A stretch of DNA of 64,000 bases from Pedobacter nyackensis. Its GTDB lineage: Bacteria > Bacteroidota > Bacteroidia > Sphingobacteriales > Sphingobacteriaceae. The translations under genes and the position numbers were made by a program. The notes under the pieces were generated by a model. It was not told where the DNA came from and ran no database searches. It was given only the letters and a program-made list of their open reading frames with translations. Below, piece after piece: positions 17,789 through 24,830 of this stretch (its first letter is position 1; each line of letters starts with the position of its first letter). The stretch lies in assembly GCF_900176505.1 (NCBI RefSeq), contig NZ_FWYB01000015.1, forward strand, positions 87,883 through 151,882. The letters run 5' to 3'.

Positions 17789-17797
17789 GTCTGGGGT

Positions 17798-18067
17798 TTA
17801 GTTTCTTCTTTTATTTTCCTGAGGACGTTCTCTTTTATCAGATTTTACCTCTCCCGGTTTCTCCTGTCTTCTGGATTGTGGGACTTCCTTTACCTCTGGC
17901 TTTTTACTTTCTTTTTCGCGTTCCTGTTTCTTTTCTCTTTTATCCTGGTAAAGGTCTGGATTGGAAGTCGGGAATATAGCTGTGTTATTACCGGCAAAAG
18001 CACCAATCGGAAGCCAAATGAAAAGCATGACTGCGGTAAGGGTTCGGAATAATGAATTACTGCTCAT
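17798..18067 (-). CDS. Small exported highly charged protein, first gene of the TCS operon
   Basis: 89 aa from the ATG at 18067 (MSSNSLFRTL); an in-frame ATG at 18091 is also possible. The N-terminal hydrophobic stretch LTAVMLFIWLPIGAFAG looks like a signal peptide, and the mature part is almost entirely Lys, Glu, Arg, Gln and Pro (DKREKKQEREKESKKPEVKE), probably disordered. I do not recognise a family. It lies 9 nt upstream of the response regulator gene, so it is likely co-expressed and may be a target or a feedback partner of the sensor kinase. That role is inference. Confidence 0.7.
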   Translation of the reverse strand: MSSNSLFRTLTAVMLFIWLPIGAFAGNNTAIFPTSNPDLYQDKREKKQEREKESKKPEVKEVPQSRRQEKPGEVKSDKRERPQENKRRN

Positions 18068-18127
18068 GATGTAAATATATGGATAAAACACAAATGTGCT
18101 TTATGATGTGCGTTACTTAAATGAGTA

Positions 18128-18161
18128 CAAATCTGGGGCTTGAAGATGAAATTAAGATGAA
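18128..18161 (-). promoter_or_regulatory. Operator/promoter of the TCS operon
   Basis: On the minus strand TTCATCTT-N3-TTCATCTT (11-bp period, 18161-18143) is followed after 8 nt by AGATTTG (18134-18128), which fits a -7 element with only the first T missing. The repeats take the place of a -33 element, as expected for an OmpR-type activator. The arrangement is copied in opposite orientation at 18190-18223. Confidence 0.7.
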
Positions 18162-18189
18162 AAATAAAATAAATAAATAATTTAAAAAA

Positions 18190-18223
18190 TTCATGTTGAT
18201 TTCATCTTCGCTGTGGAGATTTG
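18190..18223 (+). promoter_or_regulatory. Operator/promoter of the secreted RGD-rich protein gene
   Basis: TTCATGTT-N3-TTCATCTT (11-bp period, 18190-18208), then C-N7-AGATTTG (18217-18223). A TTG at 18196-18198 lies 17 nt before GAGATTTG (18216-18223), a plausible -33/-7 pair. Over 27 defined positions it matches the opposite-strand operator at 18128-18161 at all but two. Confidence 0.7.
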
Positions 18224-18262
18224 ACCTAACAACACACAAATGAAACATTAATTGTTAAGGTT

Positions 18263-18880
18263 ATGAGAAAGTTAATAGTATTAGGATTGCTTGGTGTATT
18301 AGGATGGATGCCCTACCAGGCTTCGGCACAGGTGAGTATAAATGTAAACATTGGATCACAACCATTATGGGGACCTGTAGGTTATGATTACGTAGATTAT
18401 TATTACCTCCCGGATGTTGAGTGTTATTACAATGTGCCAAATCGACAGTTCATTTATTTGAATGGTGGAAGGTGGATTTTCTCAGCGTCTCTTCCTTCAA
18501 GGTACAGAGGTTATGATTTGTACAGTGGTTATAAGGTGGTTGTAAATTCAAGAGATCCATACAGGTATTTTGATAGAGATCGTGTTACTTATTCAAGATA
18601 CAGAAGTCATAGGGGGCAGCAAGTGATCAGATATAGTAATGATTCAAGGTACTATGTGATAAAAGGTCATCATGGATATGGTAACAAACATTATTCAAGA
18701 GATAATGACAGACACGATAGACACGACAGAAACGACAGATGGGACAATGACGGAGGTCACGGTAAATGGGATCGTAATGATAGAGGACGTGGAGATAGGG
18801 ATCACGGTGACAGAGGCCGCGGAGATAGAGACAAACATGGTAATGGACGTGGCAATGATCACGGACGTGGAAGAGGATAA
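18263..18880 (+). CDS. Secreted Tyr- and Arg/Asp/Gly-rich protein
   Basis: 205 aa. A signal peptide (LIVLGLLGVLGWMPYQASAQ) is followed by a conserved-looking domain of about 100 aa beginning VSINVNIGSQPLWGP and rich in Tyr, a type seen in many Bacteroidota genomes without known function. Residues about 145-205 are low-complexity, rich in Arg, Asp, Gly and His (RGRGDRDHGDRGRG). Long antisense open frames over this tail are a product of the skewed composition. Divergent from the TCS operon with a matching operator, it is the best candidate for a direct target of that response regulator. Confidence 0.85.
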   Translation: MRKLIVLGLLGVLGWMPYQASAQVSINVNIGSQPLWGPVGYDYVDYYYLPDVECYYNVPNRQFIYLNGGRWIFSASLPSRYRGYDLYSGYKVVVNSRDPYRYFDRDRVTYSRYRSHRGQQVIRYSNDSRYYVIKGHHGYGNKHYSRDNDRHDRHDRNDRWDNDGGHGKWDRNDRGRGDRDHGDRGRGDRDKHGNGRGNDHGRGRG

Positions 18881-18897
18881 TAAACACAAATAAACTG

Positions 18898-18940
18898 AAA
18901 GGGTGCTACACAATGTATGTGAGCACCCTTTTCTATTTTT
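18898..18940 (+). terminator. Intrinsic terminator
   Basis: AAGGGTGCT (18899-18907) and AGCACCCTT (18922-18930) form a 9-bp stem, followed by TTCTATTTTT. It lies 18 nt after the secreted protein gene. Confidence 0.88.
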
Positions 18941-18968
18941 ATGACATGGTAAAATGATACATTCTGGC

Positions 18969-19661
18969 TTATTGGTTGATCATAAGCTTTCCGCCAAATG
19001 GTTGTTCAATATCAGATGGATTTAGTAATCCGGTAGCAATAATGGTATAAGATTTTCCTGCTTTAAGTTCTACGCTTTCCAGTTCTGCTTTAGCAGTAGT
19101 GCCTGTAGCTTTGTCCTTGATTTGGAAAACATAAGCCTTAGGTTCTATTTCAATAAATTCACTACTGGTTTTATACGCTTTGTCGCTTATAACAACTTCT
19201 CCTTCTTTAACAGCAAGGTTTAACGCAGGTGCATTAGGCGAAAGGTTGATGAATCTCACAAAGGCCTTGGCTGAAGCCAGGTTGCCAAGGTTATCTTTAA
19301 TTTTAAAGAAGTCTATGTTTTCCCCTTTGTCAATTAAGAAAAGAGAATTAATGGTGTTGGCTTCCAGCGTGATGTTTTTTGTAATTACGTTCTGCATGCT
19401 AGCTGTAGTAAATTTAACGCTATGGCTACCCGGGCTGGTTTGACTATAACCGGTGCTGCCATTGAAAGCTACTGCTCCGTTCTGGTTGATCAGATTCTTA
19501 TCTAAATAAATGTTAAAAGTACCTACGGTCGGAGAAGCATTAATGAGGTTTAAGTAGGCAATTTCAGGAGCTGCAACCGGATCTTTTGAACAAGATTGAA
19601 ATGTTAAAGCCGAAATTGATAATAAAGCGACTGCACTTAATTTTTTAATAGAGATATTCAT
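18969..19661 (-). CDS. DUF4397-type lipoprotein
   Basis: 230 aa. A lipoprotein signal ends ALTFQSC with lipidated Cys24. Two Ig-like repeats typical of DUF4397 follow: AYLNLINASPTVGTFNIYLD (about 35-54) and FVRFINLSPNAPALNLAV (about 136-153). These proteins are cell-surface or periplasmic with unknown function, often in many copies in Bacteroidota. It is a single gene. Confidence 0.85.
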   Translation of the reverse strand: MNISIKKLSAVALLSISALTFQSCSKDPVAAPEIAYLNLINASPTVGTFNIYLDKNLINQNGAVAFNGSTGYSQTSPGSHSVKFTTASMQNVITKNITLEANTINSLFLIDKGENIDFFKIKDNLGNLASAKAFVRFINLSPNAPALNLAVKEGEVVISDKAYKTSSEFIEIEPKAYVFQIKDKATGTTAKAELESVELKAGKSYTIIATGLLNPSDIEQPFGGKLMINQ

Positions 19662-19803
19662 GTTTGAAATTTAGGGTTTGTGAATGTAACTCTATTAAGG
19701 ACGTGTAAAGTCATGCTAACGCTACAATAAAACTTAAAAAAAATGTAACTACATTAGTGCATTTAAGATGAATTGCCCGTTTGGGTATAAAAAATAGATT
19801 AGA

Positions 19804-20253
19804 ATGAAAGTAGTTATAGGTTCAGATCATGCAGGGTTTGAGTACAAAAGCATTTTGGTTGATGTATTATTAAAATGCGGGTACGAGGTGGTTGATTTGG
19901 GGACAAGCAATACGACGCCAACAGATTACCCGGATCATGCTGCTGGCGTGTCGAGGGCTATTCTTGATAAAAGAGGGGATAGAGGTATACTGATTTGCGG
20001 AAGTGCTGTTGGCGTTAGTATTGCGGCTAATAAGTTTAAAGGAATACGAGCCGGTGTTTGCCACGATACCTATTCTGCACATCAATCTGTGGAGCATGAT
20101 GATGTAAATATCCTTTGTATGGGCCAACGCGTGGTTGGTATTGAACTGGCTAAAGATATTGCTTTTGCGTTTTTAAATGCCAGTTTCTCCCGTGAGGAAC
20201 GTCATCTAAAAAGGCTGGTTAAAATTACTGCAATAGAAAACGGGGAGCTTTAG
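19804..20253 (+). CDS. rpiB: Ribose 5-phosphate isomerase B
   Basis: 149 aa, the normal length. GSDHAGFEYK (6-15) is the RpiB N-terminal signature, the catalytic cysteine is Cys65 in ILICGSAVGVSIAANK, and His98 lies in VEHDD. It interconverts ribose 5-phosphate and ribulose 5-phosphate in the pentose phosphate pathway; some family members act on allose or galactose phosphates. It lies 6 nt upstream of the next gene, so co-transcription is likely. Confidence 0.95.
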   Translation: MKVVIGSDHAGFEYKSILVDVLLKCGYEVVDLGTSNTTPTDYPDHAAGVSRAILDKRGDRGILICGSAVGVSIAANKFKGIRAGVCHDTYSAHQSVEHDDVNILCMGQRVVGIELAKDIAFAFLNASFSREERHLKRLVKITAIENGEL

Positions 20254-20259
20254 ATATTT

Positions 20260-22545
20260 ATGAAATTATACGTTTACGTACTGCTTGTTTTTGTCGTTTT
20301 CACACTTTATCAATGTCAAAGCTATAAAAAGACTGTTGCTGTTAATCATGATGTTGCACCTGATACGACCAATTCTCCTGTGATTCATGCTGCTGCAGCG
20401 ATTAAACTGATGGAGGTTGAGGAAGGCTTTGAAGTTAAGCTGGTAGCTGATGAACCACTGGTTGTCGCACCTGTGGCCATGACATTTGATGCTAAAGGCA
20501 GATTATGGGTGGTTGAAATGGTGGGGTACATGCCAGATGTTAATGGAAAAGGTGAAGAACACCCAAATGGTAAAATAGTAATCCTTGAGGATAAAAATGG
20601 TGATGGGTTGATGGATGACAGGAAGGTTTTCCTGGATTCGCTGGTGCTGCCGAGAGCAATTTGCTTAATTGACGGAGGTATTTTGGTGGCAGAGACGCCC
20701 AATCTTTGGTATTATGATATTAAAGATGACAGACCGGGCAACAGAACATTGGTAGACCCTAAATATGCTGATGAGGGTAATGTGGAACATCAGCCCAATG
20801 GCTTACTAAGGGCTATGGATAACTGGATCTATAATGCTAAATCAAGCAAACGCTACCGTAAAATGGGTAACAGATGGATTACAGAGGATACGCACTTTAG
20901 GGGGCAATGGGGGATTAGTCAGGATAACTATGGCAGGCTGTATTATAACGACAACTCCATCAACCTGATGGGAGATTATTTTACTCCTGGCTTAGGTGTT
21001 GCAAATAGCCATCAGAAAAGTGTGAATGGGTATTCTGAAAGAACAGTGAGAGATAATAGGGTTTATCCGGCTAGGCCAACTCCTGGTGTAAACAGAGGTT
21101 ATATGTCGGATGTACTGGACGACAGTTTGCGTTTAAAGAATTTTACTGCGGCATGTGGTCCGGTTATTTATCGTGGAAATCTATTTGGTCCAGCCTATGA
21201 TTTTAATGCTTTTGTTGCTGAACCGGCAGCTAATTTGATTAAGCGAAATATCCTTAGCGAAAAAGGACTTGTGGTGACGGGGGTGCAGGCCTATAAAGGA
21301 AAAGAGTTTCTGGCCAGCGTTGATGAGCGTTTCAGACCGGTTAGTTTGTATAATGGTTTAGATGGAGCATTATATGTAGTTGATATGTACCGAGGTATTA
21401 TCCAGCATAAAACCTATGTGACGCCGTATTTACGGGATGTAATAGAACGAAGAAAACTTAGCGAGCCATTGGGTTGCGGTAGGATCTATAAGATCGTTCC
21501 AAAGGGTAAAAAAGCAGTGCCTGCTAAGTTTAGTCAAGACCCGAAAGTGCTTGTTACTTTATTGGGTAATGAGAACGGACTGGTTCGGGATATGGCTCAG
21601 CAAATATTGGTTGATGGTAAAATGAAGGCTGCAATTCCTTTTCTTAGGCAAGCGGTTAAGGATGTAAAACAACCTTTACTTGTGATTCATGCGCTGTGGG
21701 TTCTGGAAGGATTATCTGCGCTGCAAACTAATGAGGTGCTGGTTTTATTGGAGTCGGCCGACTGGGCTGTTAAAATGCAGGCTTTAAGTGTTTTGCCATC
21801 TGTGATCAATGGAACATCTTATCGCTTTTATGTGGATGCATTGGTGCATTTACTTAAAGAAGAAGATGAGTTGGCTGCCTCATATATCGCTTTTGTAGCT
21901 AATTATATCAAACCTTTTAATGAGAATGCTGCGCATCAGTTATTAATTGATTTGGTGAAGAAATATCCCGCTAATCCGTATGTTTCGGCGGCAGTAGTGA
22001 GTAATCTGGCTTACAGGGAAGAAGATTTTGCAGCATCGGTATTACGTTTGATTCCGGATACCAATTTAGTGATCAATAAGCAATTGCAGCGTGTTGTTAC
22101 GAGTGTAAGGAATACGCAAAAGAATAGGGACCCATTATTAATGAGCAAGGAGTTTCCTAAGGGAGCAGTTTTGTTTGCGTCCAGTTGTCAGACTTGCCAT
22201 GCAGCGGATGGCAACGGTATTAGTTCGCTTGCCCCGCCATTAAACAAGTCAGAATGGGTAACCGGAGATAAGGATAAATTGATTTCGATTGTGTTGTTTG
22301 GATTAACCGGGCCGATAAAGGTAAATGGACATGTATATGAAGCTCCTGAAATATCTGCTGATATGCCTGGAATAGCGCATAGCGAGGAAATATCAGACGA
22401 CGATGTGGCTCAGGTGTTGAGTTTTATCCGTGGTTCCTGGCAGAATAATGCTGGTAAAATCAGTATAGATGAGGTTGCTAAATTGCGTAAACGCTTAAAA
22501 GGACGGGAAAAGGCTTTTACTGTTGAAGAACTGGAAAGTAAGTAG
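20260..22545 (+). CDS. Membrane-bound dehydrogenase-type lipoprotein with cytochrome c domain
   Basis: 761 aa. A lipoprotein signal ends YQC at Cys19. Residues about 45-420 form a sorbosone/glucose dehydrogenase-like beta-propeller (FDAKGRLWVVEMVGYMPD, GGILVAETPNLWYY, LDGALYVVDMYRG). About 430-610 is a helical HEAT-like region. The C-terminal part is a cytochrome c with CQTCH (643-647). The layout matches PVC/Bacteroidota membrane-bound dehydrogenases of the PQQ-dependent sugar dehydrogenase superfamily. It probably oxidises a sugar or polyol in the periplasm and passes electrons to haem. The substrate is unknown. Confidence 0.82.
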   Translation: MKLYVYVLLVFVVFTLYQCQSYKKTVAVNHDVAPDTTNSPVIHAAAAIKLMEVEEGFEVKLVADEPLVVAPVAMTFDAKGRLWVVEMVGYMPDVNGKGEEHPNGKIVILEDKNGDGLMDDRKVFLDSLVLPRAICLIDGGILVAETPNLWYYDIKDDRPGNRTLVDPKYADEGNVEHQPNGLLRAMDNWIYNAKSSKRYRKMGNRWITEDTHFRGQWGISQDNYGRLYYNDNSINLMGDYFTPGLGVANSHQKSVNGYSERTVRDNRVYPARPTPGVNRGYMSDVLDDSLRLKNFTAACGPVIYRGNLFGPAYDFNAFVAEPAANLIKRNILSEKGLVVTGVQAYKGKEFLASVDERFRPVSLYNGLDGALYVVDMYRGIIQHKTYVTPYLRDVIERRKLSEPLGCGRIYKIVPKGKKAVPAKFSQDPKVLVTLLGNENGLVRDMAQQILVDGKMKAAIPFLRQAVKDVKQPLLVIHALWVLEGLSALQTNEVLVLLESADWAVKMQALSVLPSVINGTSYRFYVDALVHLLKEEDELAASYIAFVANYIKPFNENAAHQLLIDLVKKYPANPYVSAAVVSNLAYREEDFAASVLRLIPDTNLVINKQLQRVVTSVRNTQKNRDPLLMSKEFPKGAVLFASSCQTCHAADGNGISSLAPPLNKSEWVTGDKDKLISIVLFGLTGPIKVNGHVYEAPEISADMPGIAHSEEISDDDVAQVLSFIRGSWQNNAGKISIDEVAKLRKRLKGREKAFTVEELESK

Positions 22546-22605
22546 TTCGTGTTGTTAATAACGTGTTTAAAACCTGTTAATAAGCTGTTGGTAATCAGTT
22601 AATAA

Positions 22606-22636
22606 TTTGTTACAAAAATAATGTTAAATATTTTTG
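22606..22636 (+). promoter_or_regulatory. Consensus promoter for the 22.6-kb RNA
   Basis: TTTG (22606-22609), 19 nt, then TATTTTTG (22629-22636): an exact match to the Bacteroidota housekeeping promoter with the same spacing as the two rRNA promoters at 63.4-63.6 kb. The downstream DNA holds no convincing gene for 450 nt. Confidence 0.75.
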
Positions 22637-22640
22637 TATG

Positions 22641-23046
22641 AGTGAGTTATTAGTTGTAAATTAGATCTATCAATTAGGAAGTACTTTGGCAGTCTGAAAG
22701 AAATATTCCAAAAAGAAATACTTGGCCTCCGGGCAAAAGGTTCTGGAAATTTCGATAGATCAGTAAGGATTCGGACTCAAGGGCAACTGCGAGGAAGATC
22801 TAAGGTAACTAAAGTCGAAAGACTGAAGAACATCATCTGAATCTGGAACAGACATTACAGACGAATAATACATTCTAAGGAATGGGATTAGGGTAGTAAT
22901 TTAACGGGTTTCAAAGTTCTTAGGAGCTAAGAATACTACGAATTGTAAAGTAAAAATCGAATTGGTGCTTTTCTTACGGCTAAGGCTGCAGGAAAGGTGA
23001 AAGCGGAGAACTTGAATCGAAAGAAGAGAGTCTCCGTTTTCTTTTT
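22641..23046 (+). ncRNA. Unrecognised structured RNA or long phoH leader, about 400 nt
   Basis: The region starts just after a consensus promoter and ends in a strong terminator, without an open frame of note. Helices visible by eye: GATCTATC (22664-22671) with GATAGATC (22754-22761); AGTC-GAAA-GACT (22813-22824), a GNRA tetraloop hairpin; CATTC/GAATG (22871-22884); GTAGTA (22893-22898) with TACTAC (22934-22939), directly stacked on TTCTTAG/CTAAGAA (22917-22933). It lacks the conserved core of RNase P RNA, the tRNA-like ends of tmRNA and the long rod of 6S RNA. It may be an independent RNA or a leader/attenuator of phoH, which starts 48 nt after it. Confidence 0.6.
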
Positions 23047-23048
23047 TT
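23004..23048 (+). terminator. Terminator of the 22.6-kb RNA
   Basis: CGGAGA (23004-23009) pairs with TCTCCG (23031-23036), followed by TTTTCTTTTTTT. It lies 46 nt upstream of the phoH start, so it either ends an independent RNA or attenuates phoH. Confidence 0.8.
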
Positions 23049-23094
23049 ATTAATATGCTCATCAGGTAATAGAATTTCACTATTTTTATATACC

Positions 23095-24444
23095 ATGAGT
23101 AAAGCTTTAAAAAACTCCACTATTGAGAAGAAGATATTCGTCCTGGATACTTCTGTAATTCTTTACGACCATATTGCATTTAAAAACTTTCAGGAGCATG
23201 ATGTTGCCATTCCGATCCAGGTTCTGGAAGAACTGGATAATATGAAAAATGGGAATGAAACGCGTAATGCTGAGGCGCGTAGCTTCATCAGGCTGATGGA
23301 TGGTGCTTCGGGAGATCAGATTATAAACCAGTGGATACCTTTTAGTGGTAAAAAAGGTGGTCGCTTTAAAGTGGTGATGGATTATAAACCAGATGGGGTG
23401 GATGCCGAAGAAGTTTTTGGTAAAGGTAAATTTGATCATCGCATACTCAATGCAGCGCTGAGCCTAAAACAGGAATTCCCGGAGAAAAGAGTGGTTTTAG
23501 TATCTAAAGATATTTGTTTGCGTTTAAAAGCTAAATCACTCGAACTCCATGCTGAAGATTATGAAACAGGTAAGATAAAGAATGTAGATGAACTCTATAC
23601 CGGTAAGGCGTTGTTAGCTAATGTTCCCGATGAGGTGTTTAGCCTGTTAAAAGCTGAAGGTAGTGTAGATGCGACTGGATTGGAGATTGAAGAGGTGCAG
23701 GCTAATCATTTTTGTATTTTGAAGGGCAAGCGCAAAGTCGCAACTACTTATTACAATGCTAAAATGCGCAGACTTTTTCTTGTTGCATCACGTACTATAT
23801 TTAATATATCGCCACGTAATGATGAGCAGGCTTTTGCCATTGATGCTTTACTTAACCCAGATATAAAGCTGGTTACTATTCAGGGAAAGGCCGGCACGGG
23901 TAAAACATTACTGGCTATAGCAAGTGCGCTGGAGCAACGCAAAGATTACCGGCAGATTTATGTAACCAGGCCTATAGTGGCTTTGAGCAATAAAGATATC
24001 GGCTTTTTACCTGGAGATGTGAAATCGAAAATTGACCCATATATGGCTCCAATATGGGATAACCTGAGGTTTATAAAAGAGCAGTACAATCATGATGCTA
24101 AAATGCAGGGTAAGATTGATGAATTTGTGAGTACTGAAAAGATTGTGATTACCCCATTGGCTTACATCAGGGGGAGGACATTAAGTAAGATTTTTTTTAT
24201 TGTTGATGAGGCTCAGAATTTAACCCCGCACGAAATAAAGACGATTATATCAAGAGCGGGTGAGGACACTAAAATCGTATTCACCGGTGATATTTATCAG
24301 ATTGATACACCTTATCTGGATGCGGAAAGTAATGGTTTGTCGTACCTGATAGAGCATGCTAAGGATCATCCTTTATATGCACATATTACCTTAGATAAAG
24401 GTGAAAGAAGTGAACTGGCCAATCTTGCCAATGATTTATTGTAA
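23095..24444 (+). CDS. phoH: PIN-domain PhoH-family ATPase/ribonuclease
   Basis: 449 aa. Residues about 12-150 are a PIN nuclease domain (KIFVLDTSVILYDH with Asp18, VLEELDNMKNG). About 240-449 is the PhoH ATPase: Walker A GKAGTGKT (264-271), Walker B FFIVDEAQN with Asp371-Glu372, and VFTGDIYQID. PhoH2-type proteins combine an RNA helicase-like ATPase with PIN ribonuclease activity; the physiological role is unclear. It is preceded by the structured RNA candidate. Confidence 0.94.
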   Translation: MSKALKNSTIEKKIFVLDTSVILYDHIAFKNFQEHDVAIPIQVLEELDNMKNGNETRNAEARSFIRLMDGASGDQIINQWIPFSGKKGGRFKVVMDYKPDGVDAEEVFGKGKFDHRILNAALSLKQEFPEKRVVLVSKDICLRLKAKSLELHAEDYETGKIKNVDELYTGKALLANVPDEVFSLLKAEGSVDATGLEIEEVQANHFCILKGKRKVATTYYNAKMRRLFLVASRTIFNISPRNDEQAFAIDALLNPDIKLVTIQGKAGTGKTLLAIASALEQRKDYRQIYVTRPIVALSNKDIGFLPGDVKSKIDPYMAPIWDNLRFIKEQYNHDAKMQGKIDEFVSTEKIVITPLAYIRGRTLSKIFFIVDEAQNLTPHEIKTIISRAGEDTKIVFTGDIYQIDTPYLDAESNGLSYLIEHAKDHPLYAHITLDKGERSELANLANDLL

Positions 24445-24474
24445 TTTTATTTTTTAATCATTTATATACTGAAC

Positions 24475-24780
24475 ATGAGAAGAATTGTATTGTTATTAGT
24501 TGTTGGACTTGCCATAGCGGGTTGTACAGCAGTTAAACCTGGTGCGGGTAAAAGCGAGGTTACTTTAAGTGGGAAATTGAACCCTATGGGCATGTCGACT
24601 TTCCAATATGGAACGCATCTTTTGAATACCGGCAAGCAAATGTATGCACTGAAAAGTAGTAAGGTTGATTTGAAAGCACACGAAGGAAAAGATGTAATTG
24701 TAAAAGGGGTAAAGGTTGCTGGTTATCCGGTTGATGGCGGTCCGGACTTCATTGATGTGCAGGAGATCAGTAATAAATAA
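24475..24780 (+). CDS. Small lipoprotein
   Basis: 101 aa. The signal LLVVGLAIAGC gives a lipidated Cys17. The mature part (EVTLSGKLNPMG, KVDLKAHEGKDVIVKGVKVAGYP) looks like a small OB-fold-like beta domain, as in many Bacteroidota lipoproteins with a tag such as 'hypothetical, DUF5818-like'; I cannot assign the family. It lies 30 nt after phoH. Confidence 0.75.
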   Translation: MRRIVLLLVVGLAIAGCTAVKPGAGKSEVTLSGKLNPMGMSTFQYGTHLLNTGKQMYALKSSKVDLKAHEGKDVIVKGVKVAGYPVDGGPDFIDVQEISNK

Positions 24781-24830
24781 GATGTTTCTTCACTGAAAAA
24801 ATTTATAGATTGCGTTTGTAATCTTATTTC

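Noticed and set aside
18627..18913. Three long overlapping open frames opposite to or shifted from the secreted protein tail
   Set aside because: They are translations of the low-complexity Arg/Asp/Gly/His coding repeat in other frames (products are Cys/His/Tyr- or Ile/Ser/Thr-rich) without start signals.
22641..23046. Identification of the intergenic RNA as RNase P RNA, tmRNA or 6S RNA
   Set aside because: No RNase P core boxes, no tRNA-like T-arm or CCA end and tag frame, and no long self-complementary rod are seen.
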